Assembly (NCBI GenBank): GCA_028554795.2
Contig: JAPYKE020000539.1
Coordinates: 124,001-188,000 of the forward strand
Reading direction: 5' to 3'
From: Sinohyriopsis cumingii
Taxonomy: Eukaryota > Mollusca > Bivalvia > Unionida > Unionidae
DNA: 64,000 nt
Positions 9,791-22,365 of the stretch are shown one piece after another; the first letter of the stretch is position 1; the number at the start of each line of letters is the position of its first letter. Below the pieces are notes generated by a model. It worked only from the letters and a program-made list of their open reading frames with translations. It did not search any database and had not been told where the DNA came from. A program made the position numbers and the translations under genes.

Positions 9791-11082
9791 GACATGTTCT
9801 TGATTTCGACACGAACTCTTTAGTTACAATGTACTCTGCATATTTTGCATTATAGTCTGCACTATATTTCGTGTTAGAGAACAGTTTGTCTCGTACAACG
9901 AACCAATTATAACAAAGAGTTTGTATTTTATTTTGTAAATAAATGTAATCCATATCGTGGGCGGCATACTGCTTGTACTGCATCGTCCCGGCAGACTTTT
10001 TTGAGTCGATCCTATCTGTTTCAAGTCTAGTTTATGAACCCGACATCTGGTTCATGGGATTTAAGTAACATATTGATTGCCAATATGCGGTTGCTTTTGT
10101 AAAATGAATCAAAGTAATATAATTTCGGATATGTATCTCCTGTAATTTATGCAAGTTCCCTTCCTCGACACTTTTTATATGTTGGTTCTGATGTGCCGTC
10201 TTCGGAGCTCCTTTACCTTTTCTTGATTTATTTCATTTTACAGGATTAATAAGTGCATGATTTTTTTCTTTATATTGCTGAGCTATTCACTTGCTTGAGA
10301 ATTAGTGGTTTATGTTCAGTTTTAATCAAAGACTTTAACATGCGAGACACATAATTGGGTATTTATAAACCTTATTTTATCATGGAAAATTAAATATATT
10401 GCCAGTTAGGGTTATTATTTTTTCTTTTTGCACGAAATGAAAACAAAATGATTACTTTTCTATATATTATTTTTTAATGGAAAAATCTCCTGTTAAAATT
10501 TAGAGGTGTTCGCAATGTTGTAATGCTTTCGTTATTGGACTACTTATCAATGTATTGATCGTAAGGAGAATCCTTAATAATAGTAGAACAAACTGAAAGT
10601 TCGTCAAGGAAAAGATTTTTAAGAATGCGATTTAGTTAACATGATCTCATGTTGACGAGGGTCTCTTTATTATGATATATGAACTTTGTGCAAATAATAA
10701 AACTATTTTTAGAGACATTATTTCGTTTCCAATATTTTGATAACGATAATGCAATTGAAGAAAATTAAAACCAGAAAGAACTCCACTGTATCATCTTTGA
10801 TAATTATAATGAAGTTCAATTGCGATGATTGATGAATTGTCGCCGTATGTTTGTTTAAAAAGGCATACAACTGAATTTAATATTGTCATATGTGGTGTCT
10901 ATTTCTTATTGATTGATTTATCTTATGTCATCGAGTCATTCCAGTGATATCTCTTGTAATTGTAAAAAGAGATAAGAGAGTCAAGACGTTCGATATGATT
11001 ACTTGCAAGCCTGGAAAAATCAAAGCACCCGTGAATATTTGCTTTTTTATGCATCTGAGTTACTTTCCATTATGTATAAAAA
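9791..11082. other. AT-rich host DNA, nothing recognised
   Basis: No coding region, RNA gene or repeat family that I can support; scattered short frames only. Confidence 0.5.
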
Positions 11083-11083
11083 A

Positions 11084-11177
<94 letters not shown>
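11083..11177. repeat. (TA)n microsatellite
   Basis: About 90 bp of uninterrupted TA dinucleotide. Open frames through it on both strands (poly-Tyr-Ile) are artefacts of the repeat. Confidence 0.95.
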
Positions 11178-11178
<1 letters not shown>

Positions 11179-14100
11179 ATTTTTGACATATATATGTATG
11201 CACGCACGTATACACTCATGTACGCGCGCATGTCTACATGCATACCTGCACTTGTATGCTTGTATTTTCTGTGTTACTTTTGACAATTCTCTGATGTATT
11301 TCTGAGGACGTACAAGAACTTTATCCTTGTTATTTGGATCCATTTATTACTCTGGAGATGATTAGTGTCTTAAAAACTACTTGCGGTAAAATAAGTTTAG
11401 TCTGTTCGATATTCTGCTTAGGAGATTTCCTAATTTTGTCTTCGATAATGTAATAAAGTATCATCCAGTTGCATGCAATTTTGGATAGCGAATAAAGATT
11501 AATGTAAATTATGAAAATGTTTATAATGCTATAGTTTAGAAAGATACTTAATGTACTAGGATAGAAATTGTTTCGTCAAATGATTGTTTTGAAACATAAA
11601 CACGTCTAGTGAGAAAAAAATCATTGGAAAATTAAAATAACGAGGGTAACGCTAATTGAATAATTAATATCACAATCTATTTCTAAGCTTTACAAAATGA
11701 ACTGTTGTTTAACCATTAATCAGTTTTACGATGTATTTCAGTCATTATTATGCCTGGCTTACATACGACCCGTCCGTTTTCATGATTTGCCCTCAATGTT
11801 CGGCGATAAATCTTATCGCTTTTGTTCAGAAAACAAGATGTCCCCGACATTGTACTTGATTGCATTGGTAGTCACTTGAGTGCCGGTGTGGGTCGTTTCA
11901 ATGGTATGCAGTTAAATACAACACAGAATATTCAGATTGTTTTTATATGTAAGTTACATCCTTTGATATTTATCATGTATGTTTACTTTTATGCATGTAT
12001 GTGTAATTTCTTTATTTGTACACTTATTTATAGTTTTAATTATCTTCAAGTCTGTAGATTATTTATTTCCTTCATATCTACACATTCATATCAGTCCTTT
12101 CTCTTATAGATTCTAATCAAAACCTTATAAATAAACAGTTAGCTAATTTCACGTTTAGTGCTGTCATGTTTTGCTAAAAGTAATTTCATTACAATGCAGT
12201 TTATTGTGAGGTGTGCTTCTTATCTTAAATTTTGATGAAGGGGAAGTAATTGTTGTTTTAATTTATTTGAATAATTCAGCGTATTTGTCTTAAAAATATA
12301 TACATAAAAATAAAATAAATAAAAAATAAAAAAATACTCCCAAATTCTTTTCAGTCTTACATAGAAGCGTATATTACGTGAATATATTTATAATATTTAA
12401 CTGCTATATTATTGTCTTTGAGATCAAGAAATGTAATTTAGGCAAATGCATTTGAAGGGGTATACTGCTGCAGAATTTTTACAAAATATTGCACTAAAGA
12501 GTCTGTCAAGGCTGCTTAAATATGCAAACATGATATTTCGAACCGACAAACCTGCATCAAGAAATAGAACAAGTATTTAGGGTAGAAATATAGGTGGTGA
12601 AACTGTTTTCCACAGACGTCATCAACCTTGTTCCCATCTTTCTAAGGATATTGGAATAATCCGCATTCTGTGTAATTCATTAGATGATTTGTCAGATTCC
12701 ATTGCCTTTGTTTGTTGATAATTCAATAAAGGATTGTATTTAATGAATTTGAAATAATGCTTATCACCATGTTGCTTTTGGCTTCGTCCATTTTTCATGA
12801 CCTTGAATCAATGACTTTCTAATGCAAAGTACGATTTCGTTTTCAGGAATAGTTATTTGGGTCACAATATTACTGAATTAATTTCTTTTAAATTCATTAT
12901 ATTACACTAGTTCTCACTGTAAGAGACATATTTGTTATTTGGTTATTAATTTTGTTTTTATCTTTGATGTTTTAACGGCATTTTAAGCACATTATTGGCT
13001 ATATTAGTGTGATGAAGTGGTAGTATGGGTGGGGAAAGACTATTATACTTGATTACTGTCACAGCTTTTAGTGAAGCAAATGTCGTTCGTGGCAAAAGTA
13101 GGCAACTCAGAATACCATAAACTATTTGCTGTTGCATGCAAAGTACTTCTCCTAACGTGTAAAATAAATCTAAGGTATGTGTTAAACCGTATACAACTTT
13201 GCATGTATATGTGTCCGTGAATATTACGTTTGATTAAGTAGTTTTTGTTTGTATTATTATTGATAATCAGCTACCAAACATTAGTAGACAACCTATAGAA
13301 AAAAGGGATAATAAGAACTGTGCTGTTAACATCTAACGTGATTTCCATGGTTCCTATAACGTTTGTTAAATTGTTAAAAGTTGTTGTCCTGAGTTATATC
13401 GGGGCTCCTCTGTCAACTTGGGTTATACAAACGTGGCTATGTAAGAATGATTGCCAGTAACTTACTTTCCATACTCTTCCTCCACCAAAAATACTTGCCG
13501 CTATGTCTAGCGTATCATGTGCTGTAAAATGGCGTTAAAACTACAAACCACAAACTATACCTCAAAAATAGTTGGATAAAGAGCAATGTAATGCTAACCG
13601 TTAGGATGAGATTTTCCGCTGTCCGTATAAATATTGTTACATTATTAGAAGTGGTTGGTTTTGATGTACAGACAACGAGAAATGTAATGATAAAATGTTT
13701 AGATACCAACCAGCACTTGATGTTTTGGTTACTATCCAATACGTGGTTTTTATTGCTATCTAACACACACTCTTTGACTACTATCCAACAGGCCATCTGT
13801 ATTAATCAGTATAGACATATTCAAGCCAATCAACAGTGTGTACTTACCAACACAAAGCCAATGCCCTAAATTATACCACCAGTACGTCGTTTGCAGTGAC
13901 CAATACCCCACATATACTATCGAATTTAACGTGAGTAATGGCCAACAATACCCTGGGTCTAATGACCAATACCCAAGACATCCTAACCTTACTCTTCGAC
14001 TATCTTGATAGGTTCAATCTTTGTTTGTAAAAGTCTAGGATCACCTCTCTCAAATTTTTGATTTTCAAAGTATGGTCAAATTTGCATATAGTTTTGATTG

Positions 14101-15429
14101 ATGTCGTTTTATACTTGTTAGCATTATCCATTAAATGTTCCCAATTGGAAACGTTATGTTAAACGTTAACATTACATTCCCCTTTGATAATATTCCCTTC
14201 TAGGGATGTAATTTTTGTATAGGGCAATGGGCAATCTCATGTCAAAATCCAATTGTAATATATTATTGATATCAGCCGCTACTAACGATATAACAATATC
14301 CCCCATGTTAAATGATAGAGAGATTGTTATTTTTGATTGTCCCTATAATTTGTTGACACTTTTTAACATTGGCCGCACCCTTGTCCTCCAAGTAGTTTAT
14401 ATTACGACTGTTCATTGCAAACTACTCTTTATTAATTTTGCAGAAAACTATCCCAGTCTTTGAATAATAATATGAATGTTAGTAATACTAACCGGTCAGT
14501 ATATTTAGCCTTTTTAAACATCCGCGAAATTCGTGCTATTGGGCTGGCAATTTCATTTTTCCGAAAATGAGTCAGTTTAAAACTGTGAATTTCCCTTACA
14601 TCAATAACATGTTTGAATACCTGAAATGCACTCAAGTCCACGTATGATCTGATTAATAATAAACAACAAGATTTCTACCTTTGATCTGAGTGTTATAACT
14701 TTGATAGAAATATTTACCCTTTTGTTTTTATTATCGTTTAATCAAAAGCTGTGCACATGTTAAGAATTATTTTCTACTTTTGTTGATATCATTAAGAACA
14801 ACTCTTTTAGCGAGTTGAATAATACATTATTTCTCCTTTCTCTATTCCCTTTATTAGCATTAAAAATTAGCTGACATACACGAGTTATAAAATGTTGGTG
14901 ATTTGCTCTAAGTTATTACGTTGCAATGGTTTTCTGTGGCTTTTAAATATGTGTATCGTCCTAATAAGAATTAATTGCTATTTAATGACAGCCTTTAATA
15001 TACGTCAGAATAATATTTACTACAATATCTTCAAGGATTCGTATAATACTTTTACAGCCTCTAAATATCAACATTAAATCATTGTCCACTTAGAAAATAA
15101 TCCAGATGTATATTGTGAGTGATAGTAATGGGATGTTGGTACTTGATACATATATTAACTCATTTGTTTTTCATTTGTGGAGTCATGAAAACTTATGAAC
15201 AGCTTTCGAAAGAGATGTTTTTAAAATATAAAGGATTGATATATTCTTTATAACAACTATTTGCAAATTTGCTTTTGCATTACATGTACCATTGAGGACA
15301 GCGGGGTCAGTAGGCGGATTAACACGTGCTTAGAAGCACAAGTCCACAACTGACGGCTTAACTAGGTTCAGATACTGCAGAGACAAGTAATACATCGGGT
15401 ACATTTTGTTGAAGTCATAATGGGAAATC
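11178..15429. other. AT-rich host DNA, no gene recognised
   Basis: Long stretch without a supportable gene. Between about 13690 and 13980 there is a loose series of short CTATCCAA/GACCAATACCC phrases, suggesting a degenerate minisatellite. Short open frames at 11697 to 12109 and 13515 to 13869 show no recognisable domain. Confidence 0.5.
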
Positions 15430-15880
15430 AGCCTAGCCTGTCTCAACGTTTTGGTCTCGGTGAATGTAAATCAACATATGATGATACATATTCGCGAGAT
15501 GATTGTCGTTAAAATCAAGCACAATGTCTTGGATGAGTTTTTGTTGATTGTTTACCCACAGCGAGACCCCAGTCACTGCCAGTTTTGAAGGTACCATCGA
15601 ACATGCCAGTTGAGTGTTCCTATTATCCATGGTATGAGAATAATCATCGAACAGAGCTTGGTGTCGAGTCTAGTCATCAAGACGAACGAAATCGTAGGTG
15701 TTTCGCCATACCAAATGACTGATGTAAAAGTTCATCTGTCTCCACTAAAAGACTCACTGAAGAAATCCAAAGAGCAAGTTTGGATAGATCAACTTTATCG
15801 TCGTTAGCGATGGTAGCATCATGCAAATTGCATCATTGGCGTGGTCATTGCTAGTTAACAGATTTGCATTAGTCCAATCG
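15430..15880 (-). pseudogene. Fossil fragment of a C-type virus-like major capsid protein
   Basis: Minus-strand peptides match the capsid gene of element C. KLAVTGVSLWVNNQQ...VLDFNDNHLANMYHH parallels KLGVSEVSLIINGHQ...LLDFNTNHVARVYHR, and DDKVDLSKLALWI parallels ASKVILTKLSLWM in the same order and at similar spacing. Only the C-terminal half of the double jelly-roll protein is represented, with several breaks. No other element genes or terminal repeats are visible around it, so it is an isolated relic of an older integration. Confidence 0.7.
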
Positions 15881-16139
15881 GCTACACGTAGTTGACCGGC
15901 TTCATTGATAATTTTGCTAACTAAGGATGTCATTGTTGTCGTGGCAAGTTCTTATAAAATTTGCCAATATTGTTTGCTCATGTTCTTTTCAGTTAGGGCA
16001 GTAACTGAGTCATTTACTGTTTAAATTTACAGTTTCTGTATTGGTAAAAATGTTCGAAGATCATTAAAATTTCGTAATTTGGACTGTTTTCCAACATAAA
16101 TAAAAAATTAAAATAAGTAAAAAATCAATAGTGAATATA

Positions 16140-16310
16140 CAACAAACTATCACTTCTATAGTACTTTTCTTGTGTGCGCAACTAGTCGCACATATTATAA
16201 AGAATTATCTGAAAATTTGGTAGGTCATATTAGCACGATGTAAACATGTTCTTTTGTCATTCTCTGATGCTTTTCTCCAGAGTTATGCTCCTTCTTGGAA
16301 AAAACTGTAT
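16140..16310 (+). repeat. Dispersed repeat, copy 1
   Basis: Shares an ordered set of words with 17095 to 17270: CTAGTCGCACA/CTAGTCACACA, TGAAA(A)TTGGTAGG/TGAAACTTGTCAG, ACATGTTCTTTTGTCATT-like text, and CAGAGTTATGCTCCTT/CAGAGTTATGCCCCTT. The copies are well diverged. I recall similar sequence in other molluscs but cannot name the family. Confidence 0.5.
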
Positions 16311-17094
16311 ATAGGCCTTTTTGGAAACAAGGTTACTTCCCTCGAAAAGGTAAACTTCAGTCCACTCAGTGTGCACGATTCTCTAATTCCGCTGACTTTT
16401 GCTCGAAATACCTGCATTCTATTTATCGTTATAGTAAGGGGTAGTAAAGCCTGAAATACCCAAATTGAAGCAGCCAAAACACGCTGAAGTTCTGAAATAA
16501 ACTGTTTTATTTCTGTATGTCAGCGGGTACTATCTCTTCGTAAGATAATAGATTCATTGATATGTTCACAAAAGATAGAATGCATACCGTAAAAGCTCTT
16601 GTCCGCTGACATTGCTTTTATGCCGATATCTCTTTAAACAGTTCTTGTCAGCACGCTTTGTTACAACGGAAGTGCTCCAATAAGCATAGACAATTGTCTG
16701 CTTTGCAAAAAGACATTAACACGCTTTTTTGAAAGAAATGTTCTTTATTTGAAATAACTTTCGAGAAATGTATTATACTGACTTCATTAAGTCATGAAAA
16801 TTAACCAAGTAATGAGACCACGTGTTGAAACTAATTTGTTGCTCTTAGCATACAGATGTGACCTCAGAGTTGGTCGGTGTAGGGATAATATTCAAAACTG
16901 GATAGTAAATAGTCAGATATCAGAGTCGCTTATTTAGAGGCTATATCGCAGAGTTTATATACACAATATAATTCTTGCCTCCACAAGCAGTCCACAGTTT
17001 TTGTTAAATCGTCTTGCACGTGGCAGATGTTAACGACCGTGAGGCCAACAAATGCATGCTCATTCACTGATTCATTCCTACGGAGTTATACACC

Positions 17095-17270
17095 TTTTGG
17101 TGTTAAATGCATATATTGGTTATGATATGTCCTATGTGTGTAACTAGTCACACAGCTTTTAATGATTTGTCTTGAAACTTGTCAGCAATTAATGACATGA
17201 ATAAAACATGTGCATATTGTTCTATCATCATGTTATGATGTATATTCCCAGAGTTATGCCCCTTTTCGAT
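17095..17270 (+). repeat. Dispersed repeat, copy 2
   Basis: Second copy of the family at 16140 to 16310, same strand, ending in CAGAGTTATGCCCCTTTTCG. Confidence 0.5.
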
Positions 17271-18059
17271 GTTAAATTTGTATGCTTTACATACTATACG
17301 CGGCGGTTGTGTGTCAGCCATTTTGTCCAACCTAATTTTAATTAGTACCTGAAATATTCGCTTTATTTGCATCATTATCATGTAGTGGCAGTTGATGCTG
17401 GATAATGTATCATCTTTCTTGTCATGTTCAGTTTCATGAAACCCAACAGATCATGACTCGCTTGCGAGCATTGTGAGAATGAATCGCGATGTTAATTTGG
17501 TCTTACTGGCGCTGATGAAGAATTGCCTGTTCCAGTTAGATTAATGACATGCGTTTTCTCTACTGAGCTGTAATCTAGCAACAAATAGTACTTTGGACAT
17601 ACACTTTACCTGAATATATATTACAAATCTTTGAAGTAGTTGTTTACCTGATTTTTGTTCATTTCACTGTCGTCCCATGTCTTTCCAACCTGCAATTGCA
17701 TTCGATGTATTTGTCTGTAAACAATTGGATGTTAATAATCGGACCTAAAGTTTGAAACTAGTCGACCTGGGATTCAGCGTAAGGTTTATCTAAAAAATTT
17801 TTCAATCTGAAAAGTGAAGAGAAAGTACACGGGTTTTAATTTAATAGAATATATGACGTTTCTATTGTTTTCTTCCAATTTAGCCGGCTTTGTAAACAAT
17901 ATCATGACCTGCTAATGCCAACATGGAGATTATTTAGAGTTCTGTACAAATAAAACATAATAAGGAAAACTGCCTTTTGAATTATATTATATTTTAAAAA
18001 GGTAATGTAAATATGATAATTATTGAAGATGCGGTAAAATTTGTTTAGGACTTGTAATT

Positions 18060-18200
18060 AATACACATATACAATGGCAATATAAACTGATTTTTAGAAT
18101 TTACTTATGAGAAAGATATTTGAAAGATATAGCTACATTCAGCAGAAATAATCTTATCTAGTCCGATTTTGTTTTGGTTCACATAGGCAGAACGCGCTGC
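18060..18200 (+). repeat. Dispersed repeat, copy 1 (partner at 59755)
   Basis: Shares ordered words with 59755 to 59895: TAAACTGATTT(T/C)TAGA, TTATGAGAAAGAT/TTATAAGAAAAAT, TCAGCAGAAATAATCTT/TCAGTAGAAATTATCTT, and TTGTT(T/C)TGGTTCAC. Family unknown. Confidence 0.5.
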
Positions 18201-18687
18201 TAGTATAGAGGAGCCTTTGCTAGGACAATGAATGTTTTATTACAATGCTCTCGACAGCCTTTGATATGTTTTGCAAATTACACTCGGCACGTGGATTTCC
18301 TGAAAAGACCGGAAACAAGAAATTTTCTAAAGTTGATCTTATCGCTCTTGCTAAGGACAGACTATTCACCTTCTTCCAGCATGACTGCATTACCGTACAT
18401 GTTGATTGCAATTATTGTACGTTGGAAAAGTAGTTAAACCAATACAATCTCTGCTCATGATCAGTTGAAATGTATCCGAATAAGCTCACGAGATGTGTGC
18501 AAGTAGCTGTAATATGTTGGGTCAATGGGTTTTCAAATATTTGTATCTTTGTATAATTGTTTGCTTTACAATCTTTAAAAGAAGTAATTCGTGTTATTAT
18601 TATTATTATTAATATTATTAAATTTTTCTTATATCCTGTATGTGCTTACATATAATACTTGTATTAGCAGAGTGTTTAAAATGGTAC

Positions 18688-18910
18688 GAACAGATGCCTC
18701 ACTTGGCGCTCAACATTAAAAGATTAGATTTAGGACTGGTCGGCCTGGTGTCAGTATAATGTGACTGGGTGGTACATCATGCTACACGTCTGCGGCATGA
18801 TGCCCAGTGCTAGACATTACTATACACTGCCACACTGCAGACATCATAGCGATAAGACTGAATTTTTTTTAAAGCTACGTTAAAAATCCAAATTACACAC
18901 ACATACACGA
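18688..18910 (+). repeat. tRNA-derived SINE, 5'-truncated copy
   Basis: Matches the body of the full copy at 40828: CTTGGCGCTCAACATTAAAA, GGCCTGGTGTCAGTATAATG, GTCTGCGGCATGATGCC, CATAGCGATAAGACTGAA, CGTTAAAAATCCAAATTACA and an ACAC tail. The tRNA-like head is absent. It pairs with the inverted copy at 19168 to 19340. Confidence 0.8.
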
Positions 18911-19049
18911 AGAATTTCACGATTGTTTTAAAATTTTTTTTAACGAATGTCTCATTTAAGGAAAAATGTTCATTAGTGGATTAGCGTAATTATGATATGA
19001 TACATAAACATGATTAAAAATGCAGAAAGTACTAGTTACCTAGTCGGAG

Positions 19050-19164
19050 TATGTATGTATGTATGCCTGCCTGCCTGCCTGCCTCTTTGTATGTATGTAT
19101 GTATGTATGTATGTATGCATGCATGCATGCCTGCCTGCCTGCCTGTATGTATGTATGTATGTAT
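19050..19164. repeat. (TATG)n/(CCTG)n microsatellite
   Basis: Alternating TATG, CCTG and CATG tetranucleotides between two inverted SINE copies. The ORF through it is a repeat artefact. Confidence 0.9.
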
Positions 19165-19167
19165 TAA

Positions 19168-19340
19168 GATTTTTAATGTAGCTTTCATAATTTTGTAGTC
19201 ATATCGCTACCATATCTTCATTGTGGCAGTTTATATAGTAATGTCTATCACTGGGGCATGATGCTGCAGGTATCCAGTCCCACCCGGTCACCCAGTCACA
19301 TTATCTTGACACCAGGCTGACCAGTCGTAACACTAACGAA
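19168..19340 (-). repeat. tRNA-derived SINE, partial inverted copy
   Basis: Reverse-complement match to the SINE body (TCATATCGCTACCATATCTT, GGGGCATGATGC, CACATTATCTTGACACCAGG, GACCAGTCGTAACACTAAC). Head missing. Confidence 0.8.
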
Positions 19341-19412
19341 TTTAATTTTCTTTTGTTTTAATGCAAGATGAATAGTCAACGGTAAAAACAAATGACCACG
19401 CCCTCAGATTGT

Positions 19413-19413
19413 T

Positions 19414-19455
<42 letters not shown>

Positions 19456-19860
19456 GTGGGTGGGGTTAAGATAAGAAGAAAAAGGAATGCATATAAGCAT
19501 ATAACTGGAAAATAAAAAAAGATCGATGGCTTGTTCAAATTATGGGTACGCAATGTGCCCTGAAGAGAGGACGAGAGAGAATCTCAATTTCAACAGTAAT
19601 CGTTGCATGAAATACACGCAAGGATGTATATAAATTTCACAAAAATAACTGATGTGAATATTTTATAGTTCTCAACGTTATTCAGTTTGGTGGCTTTCCT
19701 GAGATAATTTAGTTTGGTGCCTTAACTTGGGAGAAGCCTTTTGTGATTAATTGTTCTGAATTTTCTTGCAAAACGTCTTTTGTTTGTTGTGAAAAAGGAA
19801 ATATTCCTCGCCTTTTTGTATTTACATTAAAGTGACTTGCCTCTGCGGTTTTACTTCCTA
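19413..19860. repeat. Tandem segmental duplication, unit 1
   Basis: A (GA)n-headed segment whose body (TCGATGGCTTGTTCAAATTATG, GAGAATCTCAATTTCAACAG, TTTACATTAAAGTGACTTGC) recurs in the same order at 20326 to 20772. The two units are separated by ~470 bp that includes a SINE. Confidence 0.75.
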
Positions 19861-19989
19861 AACGAGGGAACTCAGTAAAACCCGGAATATTTAGCTGGTT
19901 TGATGTGTTCGAGTTACCTCCCTTGAAAATGATTCGCTCATATGCACATACGCACGTAGTATGTCCGTGCGTATGTATCTGTCTGATTT

Positions 19990-20247
19990 GGATTTTTAAC
20001 GTAGTTTTTTAGTTTTATTCAGTCATATCGCTACGATGTTTGCAGTGTGATAGTGTATAGCGCATAATTCCGCAGACACGTGGCATCATGCCTGACCCAG
20101 TCACATTATCCTGATACCAGGCCGACGAGTCTTAACACTAATCTCATAAGGCTCAGCGACGAGCGAGGCAGGTGATAGTACTGTTTTGTATAAGCCTTTT
20201 GTAGGACGCGACCGGGGTTATAACCCAGGACCTTCCGCTTGGGCCAT
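19990..20247 (-). repeat. tRNA-derived SINE, nearly full-length inverted copy
   Basis: Minus-strand copy including the tRNA-like head: GACCGGGGTTATAACCC corresponds to the B-box region, followed by TTCCGCTTGGGCCATCGG near the A box. The body matches the other copies (CATATCGCTACGATG, GTGGCATCATGCC, CACATTATCCTGATACCAGG). Confidence 0.8.
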
Positions 20248-20325
20248 CGGTATGTATGTATGTATGTATGCATCTATGTATGTAAATAAATAATATACTT
20301 AGGTGTTTGTGTCTGTGTGTGTGTG

Positions 20326-20772
20326 TATGAGAGAGAGAGAGAGAGAGAGAGAGACGGGGGGGGGGGGGGAGAGGATGGGTGAAGAGAAAGAGAGAAAAAG
20401 CGTATGCATATTTTTCAGAACCTGGAAACTACAAAAAATCGATGCTTTTTTCAGGTCATGGGTGCACAATGTGCTCCGAAGGGCAGAGAGAGAGAATCTC
20501 AATTTCAACAGTAATCGTTGTATCAAATAGGCTCAAGGTTACACTTAAAACAATCTATTTATACGTTCCACAAAAAGAACTGCCGGTAATATTTTATAGC
20601 TTTCAACGTAATTCAGTTCCGTGACCTTTATAACTGAGTTTGATATCTTGCCTTGCGGACATCCTTTGTTCTGAATGTTATGCAGTCAGTGTTTGGTTGT
20701 TATTGAAGAAAGAAATACGTCATCGCCACTCTGATCGTATTTACATTAAAGTGGCTGCCTATGCGGTTCTTT
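20326..20772. repeat. Tandem segmental duplication, unit 2
   Basis: Second copy of the 19413 unit, again headed by (GA)n and a G run. GAGAATCTCAATTTCAACAG and TTTACATTAAAGTGGCTGCC mark the shared body. Confidence 0.75.
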
Positions 20773-20773
20773 C

Positions 20774-20935
20774 TGGTGTCAGGATAATATGAGTGGGTGG
20801 GACATCATGTAACGTGATGCCTCAGTGCTAGACATCACTACAAGCTGCCACACAGCAAACATCGTAGCGATATGAATGAAAAATTGTTAAAGCTAAGCTA
20901 AAAATCCAAATTAAAAAAACACACACACACACACG
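20774..20935 (+). repeat. tRNA-derived SINE, 3' part
   Basis: CTGGTGTCAGGATAATATGA, GTGCTAGACATCACTACA, CATCGTAGCGATATGAATGA and an (AC)n tail match the 3' two-thirds of the family. It starts exactly where the unit-2 duplication ends. Confidence 0.8.
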
Positions 20936-21912
20936 GTCGATCGAGAGATGGTTATGGGCAGTCTATGAAAAGGTTCCCAAAGATACTTTGTTATAGTTAA
21001 ATATGATTTTCATTACTTTAGCTTATCCATGAAAGGAAAATATATAAAATTAAACGAAGAGATGAAGGGAAAACATAGCAAGTGTGAGATGGACAAAAAA
21101 GGGGCTGAACGTGCGGATGCTCGCAGTCTTAACGCAATGGAAACGTAATTTCAAAACTTTCGGCATCCATGCGTAATAACGAAGTGACTTTTAATATCTG
21201 ATTTTCTGAGCTTGTCAGCAGCGTAGCAATTATATATCTAAAAGTACTTTAATCAAAACAAACATTGTCTTATATTATATAGATGTTGAATAAGTTATTT
21301 AGCTCCACATTAAATTTATCTTGTCATTTTTGCGGACAGGTGGTCGAATAGTTAGGATTCGCTAATATCAACAAGATACACTGCATCTGATTGGCTGATA
21401 CAAACTTTATTTCTCATCCACGTCCTGTAAAGCTTATAAGCAGGAAGCTGTAAATAATACATACGTCTTCATCCTAAGAAACACTTCGTGCCTGAATACT
21501 TTATAAGGTTCTAGGTGAAATTGTTAAATGTTATGCTACTTTGGTTGCATGGATACTAAATGATTGCCTGCATGGATATATTTGATATAATCTAAATGGT
21601 TTACAATCTGCAAATGTGCTTGACCCACAAACATATATCTATCAAAAATATAATCCTGCTGTTCTCAGGACAGTTTACACAAAGTTTACCAAAATGTTAC
21701 TGTATGATATATATTTCTCAATTGGGCTAGGGATGGTGAGTATTTGCATCATTTATTGGACACTACCATACAGGATCTTTCTTGAATGGACGTGAATCGT
21801 ATCCGGAATGTTATGGATAGCTATGAATGGATAGTGGTATGAATGTAAATGCGACAGAATTATGCGCCGGGTGGTTGGAAAATTTCGATCAAGCAGTTTT
21901 ATTTATAAAATA
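20936..21912. other. AT-rich host DNA left of element B, nothing recognised
   Basis: No gene or RNA that I can support; intact host flank up to the TATATT target site. Confidence 0.5.
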
Positions 21913-21918
21913 TATATT
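21913..21918. repeat. Target-site duplication, left copy (TATATT)
   Basis: TATATT directly abuts the left terminal repeat and is repeated at 40569 to 40574 directly after the right one. Six-base duplications are the hallmark of Polinton integrase (established). Confidence 0.9.
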
Positions 21919-22342
21919 AGTAGTGAAGTGGGACGGTTTAGGGTCTAGGGTCAGTACTAAGGAAAATATGGCATATCGACTATAGGGTCTATGTAAATTA
22001 ACATAAGGCAAATAACATTAGTTTTCCATAGACCCTGAGACTTTTTTCTATACAACACATCCATTATAGGGTCTATGGGAGTTTAACATGGGAAAAGAAC
22101 ATTAGTTTTTCCCACTGACCCTATAACTGGACAAATAGGACAAACATCATATCCAGTATAGGGACAAGGGGAATAGAACAGGGTCGGGACCCTAATTTAA
22201 TATGGTCCAGACTGTATGGATCTATGGAAATCGAACAAGGGAAATGTAAACAGAGAGAGGTCTCTATTCAAAAAAAGGGGGTAGGCAATGAAAGTCAAGG
22301 TCTTTTCGAGGCACATGAAGGGGCCCTGAAAAAGGCCTTTGG
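21919..22342 (+). repeat. Left terminal inverted repeat of element B
   Basis: Pairs with 40147 to 40568. Internally it is a series of symmetrical modules, each GGGTCTATG...CATAGACCC, with AACAT(T)AGTTTT phrases between. The innermost ~45 bp is the histone-like 3' module of the adjoining gene. Confidence 0.93.
22297..22337 (-). terminator. Histone-type 3' stem-loop (short basic gene, element B), inside the terminal repeat
   Basis: Minus strand: AAA then GGCCTT-TTTC-AGGGCC (22322 to 22337, one wobble pair), then CCTCGAAAAGACCTTGAC as the purine box. It starts 29 nt after the stop at 22366. The 3' flank ACCCA of element A is not kept here. Confidence 0.7.
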
Positions 22343-22365
22343 TTTTATGTTAATATACCCTACTG

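Larger units (their letters stand above)
15881..18059. other. AT-rich host DNA with two copies of a dispersed repeat
   Basis: No gene recognised. Contains the repeat pair listed separately at 16140 to 16310 and 17095 to 17270. Confidence 0.5.

Noticed and set aside
10944-11343. Poly-Tyr-Ile open frames
   Set aside because: Artefact of the (TA)n tract.
13515-13869. Complementary open frames on both strands
   Set aside because: Loose repeat-like sequence without a recognisable protein.
18228-18437. Overlapping open frames that might be a host exon
   Set aside because: No recognisable domain, no splice-site context or neighbouring exons, and overlapping frames are open on both strands.
20299-20624. 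Open frames over the GA repeat
   Set aside because: Low-complexity GA/TC translation plus duplicated non-coding DNA.
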